Assembly (NCBI RefSeq): GCF_020857975.1
Contig: NZ_JACWUO010000021.1
Location: 1-64,000, forward strand
DNA length: 64,000 bases
Direction: 5' to 3'
Source: Stenotrophomonas rhizophila
GTDB taxonomy: Bacteria; Pseudomonadota; Gammaproteobacteria; Xanthomonadales; Xanthomonadaceae
Shown: positions 10,434-18,595 of the stretch, piece after piece
Position numbering within the stretch: the stretch's first letter is position 1
Layout of the letters: each line of letters starts with the position of its first letter
The notes under the pieces: generated by a model
Told to the model about the DNA's origin: nothing
Databases searched by the model: none
The model's input: the letters and a program-made list of their open reading frames with translations, nothing else
Position numbers and translations under genes: made by a program

Positions 10434-11695
10434 GTGGCACGGTCGCCGCCGACTCTGCTCAGCGGCGGCCGCGCCTGCTGGTGCTGGCGTCGACCTATCC
10501 GCGCTGGCACGGTGACCCCGAGCCGGGTTTCGTGCACGAGCTGAGCCAGCGCCTGGTCGCGGATTTCGATGTAAGGGTGCTCTGCCCGCACGCAGCCGGC
10601 GCGCTGCCGCGCGAGTGCATGGACGGGGTAGACGTCATCCGCTATCGCTATGCGCCGGCCCGCTGGGAACGACTGGTCAACGACGGTGGCATCGTCGGCA
10701 ACCTTCGCCATCGTCCGTGGACCGCACTACTGCTGCCCAGCTTCCTGCTCGGCCAGCTGTGGTCCTTGCTCCGCATGCTGTGCACGGCTCGGCCGGATGT
10801 CATCCACGCACACTGGATTCTCCCCCAGGGCTTGATGGTGGCGCTACTGCAGATGGTCGGCATCCGCACGCCGCCCACCTTGGTGACCTCGCATGGGGCG
10901 GACCTGTTCTCCCTGCGCGGGCGGTTTCCCATGTGGATCAAACGACTGACCGTTCGCCGGATGCAGGCCAGCTCGGTGGTCAGCAGCGCCATGCTCGGGC
11001 CGATGCTGGCGCTCGGCGCCGACCCGGATTCGCTTGCAGTGGCGTCCATGGGGGTCGATCTGCAACACCGCTTCACACCCGATACGCAGATGCAGCGTGC
11101 CGGCCACGAACTGCTTTTCGTCGGGCGCCTGGTGGAGAAGAAGGGTCTGACCCATCTGCTCGATGCGCTACCCCTCGTCCTTCAACGTCATCCCCAGGCA
11201 AAGCTCAGCATCGCCGGCTTCGGCCCTGAGCTGGCACATTGCCAGCAGCAGGTCGAGAGGCTCGGGCTGCAGGAGCACGTGCGTTTTCTGGGTGCCCTGT
11301 CGCAGGATGCGCTTCCCAATCTCTACCGGCGCAGCAGCATGCTGATCACTCCCTTCGTGCAGGCTCGTTCGGGAGACCAGGAGGGCTTGGGGCTGGTGAT
11401 GGTCGAGGCACTGGGATGCGGTTGCCCGGTGGTGACTACCCGGTTGCCTGCCATTCGCGAGCTGCGGGATGGCCAGTGGCCTCCATATCTGGCCGAGCCC
11501 GGCGACGCGTGCTCGCTGGCGGCACAGATCAACGCTCTGCTGGACGATCCGGCGGCTGGACAAACCTGGGTTCAACAGTTGCGTCCTTCATTGATGCGGC
11601 GTTTCGACCATGCCGCGGTGGCAGCCGGGTACTCGGCCCGCCTGGCGGCGCTGGCTGGTGCCGAGCGCACGCCGCAGAAGTCGGGCCATCCATGA
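10430..11695 (+). CDS. GT4 glycosyltransferase
   Basis: Retaining GT-B glycosyltransferase, probably adding a sugar to a lipid-linked glycan on the cytoplasmic face. The 421-aa protein has an N-terminal acceptor domain (LVLASTYPRWHGDPEPGF) and a C-terminal nucleotide-sugar domain with GRLVEKKGLTHLLDAL. The E-x7-E signature is EGLGLVMVE. Its GTG start overlaps the stop of the upstream GT2 (GTGA), and its own stop overlaps the flippase start (ATGA), so the three genes are translationally coupled. Substrates unknown. Confidence 0.88.
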   Translation: MSGTVAADSAQRRPRLLVLASTYPRWHGDPEPGFVHELSQRLVADFDVRVLCPHAAGALPRECMDGVDVIRYRYAPARWERLVNDGGIVGNLRHRPWTALLLPSFLLGQLWSLLRMLCTARPDVIHAHWILPQGLMVALLQMVGIRTPPTLVTSHGADLFSLRGRFPMWIKRLTVRRMQASSVVSSAMLGPMLALGADPDSLAVASMGVDLQHRFTPDTQMQRAGHELLFVGRLVEKKGLTHLLDALPLVLQRHPQAKLSIAGFGPELAHCQQQVERLGLQEHVRFLGALSQDALPNLYRRSSMLITPFVQARSGDQEGLGLVMVEALGCGCPVVTTRLPAIRELRDGQWPPYLAEPGDACSLAAQINALLDDPAAGQTWVQQLRPSLMRRFDHAAVAAGYSARLAALAGAERTPQKSGHP

Positions 11696-12951
11696 AGTGG
11701 CGCCTGCCTATCGGGTCGCTGGCCCGTACGTCGCTGCAGGTGATGGTATGGCAGGGCGTGCGCCTGGTGTGCCTGGCGGCGTGGATCGTGGTGGCCGCAC
11801 GCGGGCTGGGCGCACAGCATTACGGGATCTTCTCCGGTATCGCCGGCACCGCCTCGGCGCTGGCCGGCCTGGTCGGTCTTGGCAGCGGCATGTTGATGTA
11901 TCAGTACAGCGCTTCGGACCCCTCACGGTTTTCCCCGTACTGGAAGCAGACTCTGGTGCTGTGTGCGCTCACCTCGCTGCCGTTGGCGGCGCTGCTGTTT
12001 CCCTCGGTGTTGGGCAGCGCATCGATCTCGTTGAGCGGCATCACCCTCATCGCTGCATCGGAGATCCTGGCCTACCCCTACGTCACCAACGCCGCTTTCG
12101 CGTTTGCCGCCCATGAGCGCATGGGCTGGGCGGCGGCGCTACCAGCCGCCAGTGCGCTGCTGCGCCTGATCGCAATCGTAGCGTTCAGCCTGCTGCCGAT
12201 CCAGCGCGACCTGGACCACTACCTGCTCCTGCACCTGCTGGCTTCGCTGGGCGGAGCCGCCTTTGCACTGGTGGCGGTGAATCGCCTGCTCGCCCCGCAG
12301 CCCCAACGCTGGCAAATGCAGCCTGGCGATCTGCGGCATGGTGCAGCTCACGCAGCCAGCTGGACCTCAACAACGGCAGTGACTACCCTGGATAAATCGC
12401 TGGTACTACGCGCCGGCGGCGACACCATCACCGGGCTATACGCCGCCTGCTACCGCATCGCTGCGGTGGCCGCCATGCCGCTGGATGCGATGGTGATGTC
12501 GTCGATGCCACGCCTGTTCCGCGCGAACCAGGAGCAGGAACGCCATCGCCGTCTGGTGCTGGCCATGGCCGCAGCCGCGGCCGCTTACACCGGAATCATC
12601 GCAGCCCTGCTGTGGTGGGGGGCAGCCGTCCTGCCCCGCCTGCTGGGACCGGACTTTGCCCCTGCCGTGCCAGCCCTGCGCTGGATGGGGCTGTTCGTCC
12701 TGGGTTACAGCTTGCGCCAGATCGGTTGCAACGTTCTGGTGGGACGCGGCCTGAAGCTGCGCAAGACCCTGATCGAGGCCATCGGCCTGCTCACGATGGC
12801 ACTTCTGAGTGCATGGCTGATCCCGCGACACGGGCTGACCGGCGCGGTCTGGATGGTGATCTGTGCGGAGATCGGCATGGCCTCGGCAGCGTGGGTCACG
12901 CTGTGGCTCAGCGTTGGAAAGAAGGCGGCACGCGCTCTTCCTTCGCAGTGA
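11692..12951 (+). CDS. Wzx-like polysaccharide flippase
   Basis: Multi-pass membrane protein of the oligosaccharidyl-lipid flippase (MATE/MVF-like) type, expected to move an undecaprenyl-linked glycan to the periplasm. The 419-aa protein has about 12 hydrophobic segments. A basic start (MKWRLPIGSLARTSLQVMVW) precedes the first helix. Arg in AARGLGAQHYG and a central Lys/Arg-bearing helix (TLDKSLVLRAGG) resemble charged channel residues of Wzx proteins. It starts inside the stop of the GT4 gene (ATGA). Its last 44 bp overlap, tail to tail, the 3' end of the next gene on the minus strand. Substrate unknown. Confidence 0.82.
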   Translation: MKWRLPIGSLARTSLQVMVWQGVRLVCLAAWIVVAARGLGAQHYGIFSGIAGTASALAGLVGLGSGMLMYQYSASDPSRFSPYWKQTLVLCALTSLPLAALLFPSVLGSASISLSGITLIAASEILAYPYVTNAAFAFAAHERMGWAAALPAASALLRLIAIVAFSLLPIQRDLDHYLLLHLLASLGGAAFALVAVNRLLAPQPQRWQMQPGDLRHGAAHAASWTSTTAVTTLDKSLVLRAGGDTITGLYAACYRIAAVAAMPLDAMVMSSMPRLFRANQEQERHRRLVLAMAAAAAAYTGIIAALLWWGAAVLPRLLGPDFAPAVPALRWMGLFVLGYSLRQIGCNVLVGRGLKLRKTLIEAIGLLTMALLSAWLIPRHGLTGAVWMVICAEIGMASAAWVTLWLSVGKKAARALPSQ

Positions 12952-14035
12952 ACACGCGTTCGTAGGCATCCACGGCACGATCGATGGAAAACTCGGCCGA
13001 ACGGGCCAGCAACGCGTCCCGCTCTACCCGGAAGGAACCATCGAGGCTGCGCCGAAGCGCCACCGCCAATGCAGCCGCGTCACCCACCGCGACCAATTGC
13101 CCAAATCGCCCGTGATCGAGAATTTCGGCCGGGCCGCTGGGGCAATCGGTCGCAACTATTTGTGTAGCGCACTGCATCGCCTCCACCAACACATTGCCGA
13201 AACCTTCGTAGTCCGAAGGCAGAACCAGAATATCGCTGTTGGCGATCCAGGGCAGCACATCCTGCATCTGCCCCATCAAACGGCAATCGATCCCCACTCC
13301 GGCGTCCTGGCGCCATTGTTCAAGCTGAGCAGCGATCGGGCCGGCGCCCAGTACAAGCAGGCGGACCGGCAATGTCGCCCTGACCTGCATGAACGCCGCG
13401 AACAGCAAATCCAACCGCTTTTCCGGCGCCAGTCGCCCGACGAACACGAGCACTGGAACGCCGTCGCGTGGGAATGGCCACGCTTCAGGGCAAGGGAGGT
13501 CGGGAGCTGCGGCATCGGCAACCGCCACGATGGGATTGTGGATCACGTCGATCGATATGCCGTCCAGGCCGAGCTCGGCACGCATGTCCGCCGCCACCGC
13601 GGCTGACACTGCCACGATCGCATCCGCCGAAGGCAACAGGCGCGCCATTGCCCAACGGATGCAGGCCAACTTTACCCAACGTACACCCCGTGCAGCCAGA
13701 CGCGGCCCCGAAATGGCCAGGTGCTGGGTGACGATCACCTCCGCATCCGCGTACAACCAGCGCCGCCATAACAGCACCCAGACAGCGACGTCGTTGGAGG
13801 TCGTCACGATGACAGCAGGACGGTTACGCCTTATCCATCCAAGCAATCTCCACAGGAACTGCCATGCGCCGGACGGCGCGATGAAGTGGACCTCATCCAC
13901 ACAGGGGGCAGCCCCCTCCAGGCGGCCTGCAACGATCCGTACCGAATGCCCCCGATCCACAAGCCCCCGGGCAAGGTTGAACTGCACACGCTCGAGTCCA
14001 CCGGCTTCGACCCGACTCAGCAGCAACGCAATCAT
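12908..14035 (-). CDS. GT4 glycosyltransferase
   Basis: GT-B fold retaining glycosyltransferase of 375 aa, probably acting on the same lipid-linked glycan. The N terminus (ALLLSRVEAGGLERVQFNLA) has the GGLE-type acceptor loop common in GT4 enzymes. The C-terminal part holds VGRLAPEKRLDLL, the E-x7-E signature EGFGNVLVE and SGPAEIL, a motif frequent in N-acetylhexosaminyl- and galactosyl-transferases of surface-glycan clusters. Its ATG overlaps the stop of the upstream methyltransferase (ATGA), so the two genes form a coupled minus-strand pair. The 3' end overlaps the flippase by 44 bp. Confidence 0.87.
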   Translation of the reverse strand: MIALLLSRVEAGGLERVQFNLARGLVDRGHSVRIVAGRLEGAAPCVDEVHFIAPSGAWQFLWRLLGWIRRNRPAVIVTTSNDVAVWVLLWRRWLYADAEVIVTQHLAISGPRLAARGVRWVKLACIRWAMARLLPSADAIVAVSAAVAADMRAELGLDGISIDVIHNPIVAVADAAAPDLPCPEAWPFPRDGVPVLVFVGRLAPEKRLDLLFAAFMQVRATLPVRLLVLGAGPIAAQLEQWRQDAGVGIDCRLMGQMQDVLPWIANSDILVLPSDYEGFGNVLVEAMQCATQIVATDCPSGPAEILDHGRFGQLVAVGDAAALAVALRRSLDGSFRVERDALLARSAEFSIDRAVDAYERVFTAKEERVPPSFQR

Positions 14036-14937
14036 GCGCCGGTCAACCGCGCCCGAACCGTCGGGTCGGCCAAGCAGATGACGTCCTGGTACTCACCCAG
14101 CGCGTCAGCGCTGATGGGGACCAGTTGCCCCCGCGCCTCAAGGCGAAGAAACACATAGCCCAATGGAGCCAGCAGATCGAGGATGTCACGCCCTCGGTAC
14201 CCCGCCATCCGTGCCGACCGCTCATGGACTTCCACCGCGATCACAGGAAGGAAGCGCGCGATGGTCTGAAGCGCGCCTTTCAGGCAGGCCAGCTCACCTC
14301 CCTCGACATCGACCTTCATGAAGTCCAGCCGGTGCAGCCCAAGCGTCGTAGCCAGGCCATCGAGCGTCTCGACATCGATCCGGCCAAGCACCCGGTGCGA
14401 GCCAGGGGCGCCATGCAGGCTTCCCAGTCCCCGGTTGGACTCGTCCGAATCGTCCTGCCCACAGGAAGCGTAGATATCGAACTGGCCAACCACATCGGCC
14501 AGGCCCTCTCGGCGCAGATTGACCACATCCTGCAATGCATTGACCTGGATATTGCGCTCCAGCTCGTCGGCAATCGCCGTGACCGGCTCGAAAGCGATTA
14601 CGCGCCCGGCGGCGCCGACCCGGTTGGCACAAACCAGGCTGACCTCCCCGATGTTCGCCCCTACATCTACTACCACCATGCCCGACGCCAGCAGGCGATC
14701 CAACAGCGCCACCAGGCGCAGGTTGTAATATCCCATCCAGAAGATGCGCCGCTGCATATGCTCGGCCAGGTCCAGGTCGAGGGTGAGGTTGCCATCGAAA
14801 TCGTGCACCCGCACGACAGCACGCGAGTGCCGGAACACGCGCCGCATAAGGGGCTGTAAAAGCTGGAAACGTTCACTGGACAGCGCGTTTGCGAGTCCCC
14901 TAAGTCGAAGCAATGGCTGCAAATTCCCCATCCTCAT
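14032..14937 (-). CDS. FkbM-family SAM-dependent methyltransferase
   Basis: Likely O-methylates a sugar or another hydroxyl. With the start at ATG 14937 the protein has 301 aa. It shows SAM motif I (VVVDVGANIGEVSL), the acidic post-I segment (VIAFEPVTA) and the FkbM signature DFMKVDVEGGE. The open frame runs on to 15228, but that extension overlaps the divergent gene at 15007 and reads as noise. A second in-frame ATG lies 6 nt further in. There is no Shine-Dalgarno sequence, and TATAGT ends 10 nt before the ATG. Methylated terminal sugars are common in glycans of this sort; the actual acceptor is unknown. Confidence 0.85.
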   Translation of the reverse strand: MRMGNLQPLLRLRGLANALSSERFQLLQPLMRRVFRHSRAVVRVHDFDGNLTLDLDLAEHMQRRIFWMGYYNLRLVALLDRLLASGMVVVDVGANIGEVSLVCANRVGAAGRVIAFEPVTAIADELERNIQVNALQDVVNLRREGLADVVGQFDIYASCGQDDSDESNRGLGSLHGAPGSHRVLGRIDVETLDGLATTLGLHRLDFMKVDVEGGELACLKGALQTIARFLPVIAVEVHERSARMAGYRGRDILDLLAPLGYVFLRLEARGQLVPISADALGEYQDVICLADPTVRARLTGA

Positions 14938-14947
14938 TTTGTGTAAC

Positions 14948-14953
14948 ACTATA
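14948..14953 (-). promoter_or_regulatory. Candidate -10 box of the FkbM gene
   Basis: TATAGT on the minus strand in the 69-bp divergent spacer, 10 nt before the ATG. I see no convincing -35 box. A start here would give an almost leaderless transcript. Confidence 0.3.
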
Positions 14954-15006
14954 GGTGGCCAACAGGGCCCTGGCCGAACACCCGCCCCGCTGGCGCAGAA
15001 CGCTTG

Positions 15007-16119
15007 ATGAATATACTCGTCCTCTGCAAACGCCAATACACAGCGCGTGACCTGCTGTCCGATCAGTACGGCCGCCTGTATGAAATCCCTGAAGGCATGG
15101 CCCGACTCGGTCATCGCGTGCATGGCCTTGCATCCAGTTATCGTCCGCGGAAGCGCCTGCCCCCCCATGTCAGCAAGGCGGGGGTAACGTGGCGATCCGC
15201 CAACGCCGTACCATGGGGGCCCTTCCACGCCAGCCGCAGCCTGGCTGACGCCATTGCGGACTGCCAGCCCGACGTCATATGGGCCAGTTCAGACGCGCTG
15301 CACGCGATCTGGGCGGTCGAGATCGGACGCGCCCTGCAGATCCCGGTCGTAATCGATCTATACGACAATTACGAGCATTTTGGCTTGGCTCGCCTTCCCG
15401 GCATATCACGGCGATACCGTGTAGCTTGCCAGGCAGCGGCGGGACTGACGATCGTCAGCCACTCCCTTGCACGCCATGTCCAGCAAAATTACTCCGCAGC
15501 GGGGCATTGCGGCGTAGTGGGCAATGGCGTCAACAGAGCCATGTTCCACCCGCGTGACCGGAACAACTGCCGGCGTGCGCTCGGCCTCCCTGAAAACGCA
15601 GCGATCATCGGCTGCGCCGGTGCAATCCAGGCCGACAGAGGCATCGAAGATCTGTTCGATGCCTTCGAAATCCTCGCACGGGCGGATCCTACTCTCCACT
15701 TGGCATTCGCCGGACCGCGCGATGGTACGCCTTCGCGATACCAGCATCCCCGCATTATCGACCTGGGCATCTTGGACTGGCGACAAGTTCCCCTGCTCAT
15801 CAACGCACTGGACGTTGCGGTCGTCTGCAACCGCGACTCCAGCTTCGGCCGTTACTGCTTCCCGCTAAAACTTGCCGAGTCCCTCGCTTGCGGCGTACCG
15901 GTGGTTGCTGCTGCAGTGGGCGATGTCAATGATCTCCTGAGTGATCCTTCGCAACGCTACCAACCGGGAAATGCTAACGAGCTGGCGCTCAAACTGCGCC
16001 AGCAACTGTCTGAGCCAATACTCGGGGAGGCTGCAGCGAACGCTGTACGCGACTGGCACGCGCTGGCGGGCGATACCGTTGACCTGTTGGCGATGTGTCT
16101 TTCACGCCCTTTCAACTGA
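15007..16119 (+). CDS. GT4-like glycosyltransferase
   Basis: A 370-aa GT-B protein. The N-terminal domain (MNILVLCKRQYTARDLL) includes YEIPEGMARLGHRV, and the C-terminal domain has GAIQADRGIEDLFDAF. The conserved Glu sits in FPLKLAESLACGVPVV. The ATG at 15007 is preferred to the TTG just before it. Base composition is clearly less GC-rich than in the pil genes, a sign of recent acquisition. It is divergent from the FkbM gene and convergent with the GT-C gene (53-bp gap, no obvious terminator). Sugar donor and acceptor unknown. Confidence 0.82.
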   Translation: MNILVLCKRQYTARDLLSDQYGRLYEIPEGMARLGHRVHGLASSYRPRKRLPPHVSKAGVTWRSANAVPWGPFHASRSLADAIADCQPDVIWASSDALHAIWAVEIGRALQIPVVIDLYDNYEHFGLARLPGISRRYRVACQAAAGLTIVSHSLARHVQQNYSAAGHCGVVGNGVNRAMFHPRDRNNCRRALGLPENAAIIGCAGAIQADRGIEDLFDAFEILARADPTLHLAFAGPRDGTPSRYQHPRIIDLGILDWRQVPLLINALDVAVVCNRDSSFGRYCFPLKLAESLACGVPVVAAAVGDVNDLLSDPSQRYQPGNANELALKLRQQLSEPILGEAAANAVRDWHALAGDTVDLLAMCLSRPFN

Positions 16120-16172
16120 TCGAGGAGGCAGAAGAGGTCGGCCGCTGCCCGGTCGGGGGACAACGAGCAGGG

Positions 16173-18080
16173 TTATTTCGTTCCCACCGACGCTGCTCCG
16201 GCACGATCGGCAAGCAGGCCCAGTTCGAGGGCCCTTGCGCGCGCCAGTTCGGCTTGACGGTGCCACCCCTTGCGATCGAGTGTATCGATCACCTTACGCG
16301 CGTATTGGGGATCGGCAACGCTGTTGTTGATCGCTTGAACGAACATTTCATCGGCAAATACCTCATCGTGCGCGTGCACCTTTGCATAGTCGCCCACCTG
16401 AGCGTAGCTGTAAGGGGGAAGTGCGGTGCGTTCGAACAGTGCGCGGAACGCCTGGGCAAGCCGCTGATCGTCCAGTACCACGTCCTTGTAACGATTTTCC
16501 AGCAATGAGAACAAGGCACCCGTGGTCTCCGGACTCAAGGTCCCGGTCTGAACCTTGGACACCAGCCGATCCCACCAGATCGATGGCACCTCGCGCCCAC
16601 TCTGGGCCGCCGTCAGAATCAACCCTTGATCGCTAATGATCGATGCGCCAGGAAGCCGTGATCCACGCTCGAACTCGCCGATGGCCATGTCGATGAATGG
16701 AGAGTTCGCATAGCCGTCGGACATCCCAAAGTACATGGCCCCAAGATCCGCACTGGCACGTGCCGAGCCCGGATTTTCGACAACCAATTCCGTGGCCAGC
16801 AACAGCGGGTCACCCCATGTCGCGGATCGGATGAGGGTCAATCCAGCGGATCCGACCAGAACGGCCACGACCGCGACCGGCAACACCACTTGGCGCGCCG
16901 CAACCGGGGCGCGGAGAATGAGGTCACAGGCCACGAGCAGCACGCCCAGCAGGGCTAGGTAGTTTCTATGTTCGAAGGCGAGCTCAAGCCCTACCACATT
17001 GCTGGTGAGCAGGTGCGACACGAAAAACCAAAGGATTCCCAGCGCAACCAGCGGTGCCCGCCAGCGGGTCCAGACCGCAGTCGCCAGCAGGCCCAGCAAC
17101 AGCAAGCCCCCCAGCAACGTGGACATGGGCTGCAGCAATCCACGCGACGGCAGAACGTGATCGTAATAGAACGTGAGATTGCCCGGCGTGGGCAGAAGTA
17201 TTTGCAGCAGATACATGGGCAGCACCCGCAGCTGGGTCAGTAGCCGCTCCCAGGTACCGAAGTTGCGCGCCATGTAGTGATTGGACCAGTAATGGGGCAC
17301 CACGACCACGACGAAAACGACGAGCGCGGCGAACACACCAAGTCCGTAGAGCATGCGCCAGCGCCGCCCGCTCGACGGATTGGAAGCAGCGAACCGAAGC
17401 ACTGTGAGTTCGATTGCCAACGCATACACCGGCACCAGTACGGCTGTCTCCTTTGATAGCAAACCGATCAAGGTCAGAAGTACCGCCGCCAGGAGCCATG
17501 GCCAACCCGAACCGAGTCCGATTTGACACAAGCGCCCGCGCACGTAGCAGATCAATGCCGCCAGCATGAAGGTGGCCGCAAGTGTCTCCATGCGCTGCAC
17601 CACGTACAAAACGCTGGAGACCTGGATGGGATGAATTGCCCAGAGCAGCACAACCCCCAATACAGCAACCCGCCGCACGCTGGCCTGCACCACCACGGTG
17701 GTGGTCCGCACGCCGAGCAGGATGTTGACCAGCGCCCACACCAGCAAGGTGTTGCACAGGTGCACGATCAAGCCGGTGAGCTTATAGCCCCAGGGATCCA
17801 ATCCACCCAAAGCGTGGTTGACCGCCAGGGTAGCCATCGCCAAGGGACGAGCCCCGAATGTTCCCCCCGGATCGAAGGAGATTGCCGCCTGCCAGATCAA
17901 CGACGGCCGCAGCACATCCACGTGCAACCGCGTGTTGTCCACGATCGTGCTGTAGTCATCGAAGATGAACGCACCCGCTAGGCCTGGCCAATAAATGGCC
18001 AGCACGAAGAGAACAAGTAGGGCTAGCCCTGCCCAGTGCGGCCAACGACGCATCGTGTACTTACCGTTCAACAACACCAT
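16173..18080 (-). CDS. TMTC-like GT-C membrane protein, candidate pilin glycosyltransferase
   Basis: A 635-aa inner-membrane protein with about 11 hydrophobic segments in the first 420 residues, then a soluble helical C-terminal part that looks TPR-like (about 440-620). The first periplasmic loop carries paired aspartates (FIFDDYSTIVDN), the placement of the catalytic acid in GT-C enzymes using polyprenyl-phosphate sugars, as in protein O-mannosyltransferases and TMTC proteins. It lies directly downstream of two pilin genes on the same strand. No Wzy_C-type ligase motif is seen. ATGs at 18080 and 18053 are both possible; neither has an ideal ribosome-binding site. A role in pilin glycosylation is inferred from position and fold. 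Confidence 0.75.
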   Translation of the reverse strand: MVLLNGKYTMRRWPHWAGLALLVLFVLAIYWPGLAGAFIFDDYSTIVDNTRLHVDVLRPSLIWQAAISFDPGGTFGARPLAMATLAVNHALGGLDPWGYKLTGLIVHLCNTLLVWALVNILLGVRTTTVVVQASVRRVAVLGVVLLWAIHPIQVSSVLYVVQRMETLAATFMLAALICYVRGRLCQIGLGSGWPWLLAAVLLTLIGLLSKETAVLVPVYALAIELTVLRFAASNPSSGRRWRMLYGLGVFAALVVFVVVVVPHYWSNHYMARNFGTWERLLTQLRVLPMYLLQILLPTPGNLTFYYDHVLPSRGLLQPMSTLLGGLLLLGLLATAVWTRWRAPLVALGILWFFVSHLLTSNVVGLELAFEHRNYLALLGVLLVACDLILRAPVAARQVVLPVAVVAVLVGSAGLTLIRSATWGDPLLLATELVVENPGSARASADLGAMYFGMSDGYANSPFIDMAIGEFERGSRLPGASIISDQGLILTAAQSGREVPSIWWDRLVSKVQTGTLSPETTGALFSLLENRYKDVVLDDQRLAQAFRALFERTALPPYSYAQVGDYAKVHAHDEVFADEMFVQAINNSVADPQYARKVIDTLDRKGWHRQAELARARALELGLLADRAGAASVGTK

Positions 18081-18099
18081 CTCCCTCGGCTACAGACGA

Positions 18100-18504
18100 T
18101 CAGCTGCAGCCAGCCGGCAACAGCTTTGCATCAAGCGACGCATCGGCCTTGCACCGCCATTCACCTGACCGGCTGCGTGCGATCTCGATGGTCTTGTTGG
18201 CCACGGTCGGGCTGCCGCGCAGTGTGCAGCGGATGTATCCCTCATCGGTGGGCGACATGCTCAACCGGCAACGTGCGGTACTGCTCGGCAACCCAATGTC
18301 AGCCAGATTGAAGGTGGTGACGTTATTGGCCAGCACCTGCGATTCGAACATGGTGCGGCCGCCGGTCACTTCGGCCAGGCCTGCCGTCAACTGCGACTTG
18401 GCCACGTAATTCTGATAAGCCGGTAGCGCGATAGCTGCCAGGATAGCGATGACCGCGACCACGATCATCAATTCGATCAACGTAAAACCACGCTCCCCGC
18501 GCAT
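18100..18504 (-). CDS. Type IVa pilin, second copy
   Basis: A 134-aa prepilin with a six-residue leader (MRGERG), cleavage site G/F, Glu at mature position 5 and the hydrophobic helix FTLIELMIVVAVIAIL. Four cysteines align with those of the upstream PilA, so disulfides are likely. It ends in AGCS, one Ser beyond the last Cys, whereas PilA ends in AGC. The ATG at 18504 gives a normal leader; an in-frame ATG at 18516 would add four residues. It lies 91 bp downstream of pilA, beyond a strong terminator, and 19 bp upstream of the GT-C gene. It may be an alternative major pilin. Confidence 0.88.
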   Translation of the reverse strand: MRGERGFTLIELMIVVAVIAILAAIALPAYQNYVAKSQLTAGLAEVTGGRTMFESQVLANNVTTFNLADIGLPSSTARCRLSMSPTDEGYIRCTLRGSPTVANKTIEIARSRSGEWRCKADASLDAKLLPAGCS

Positions 18505-18540
18505 GGCGCCCCCCATAGGATGCTGTCCGGTTGCACTTCA

Positions 18541-18570
18541 AAAGAAAAGGGGGCGAAACCGCCCCCCTTT
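18541..18570 (-). terminator. Terminator between the two pilin genes
   Basis: On the minus strand AAGGGGGC-GGTTTC-GCCCCCTT is followed by TTCTTTT, 25 bp past the pilA stop. It should end most pilA transcripts and limit readthrough into the second pilin and the GT-C gene. Confidence 0.85.
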
Positions 18571-18595
18571 CCTCAATCAAACATGGCGCTGATGA

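Noticed and set aside
14938..15228. N-terminal extension of the FkbM methyltransferase
   Set aside because: Would overlap more than 200 bp of a divergent glycosyltransferase gene and adds no conserved residues.
9558..18080. Complete O-antigen or capsule locus
   Set aside because: No Wzy polymerase, chain-length regulator, initiating phosphosugar transferase or nucleotide-sugar synthesis genes are present, and the block is nested among type IV pilus genes.
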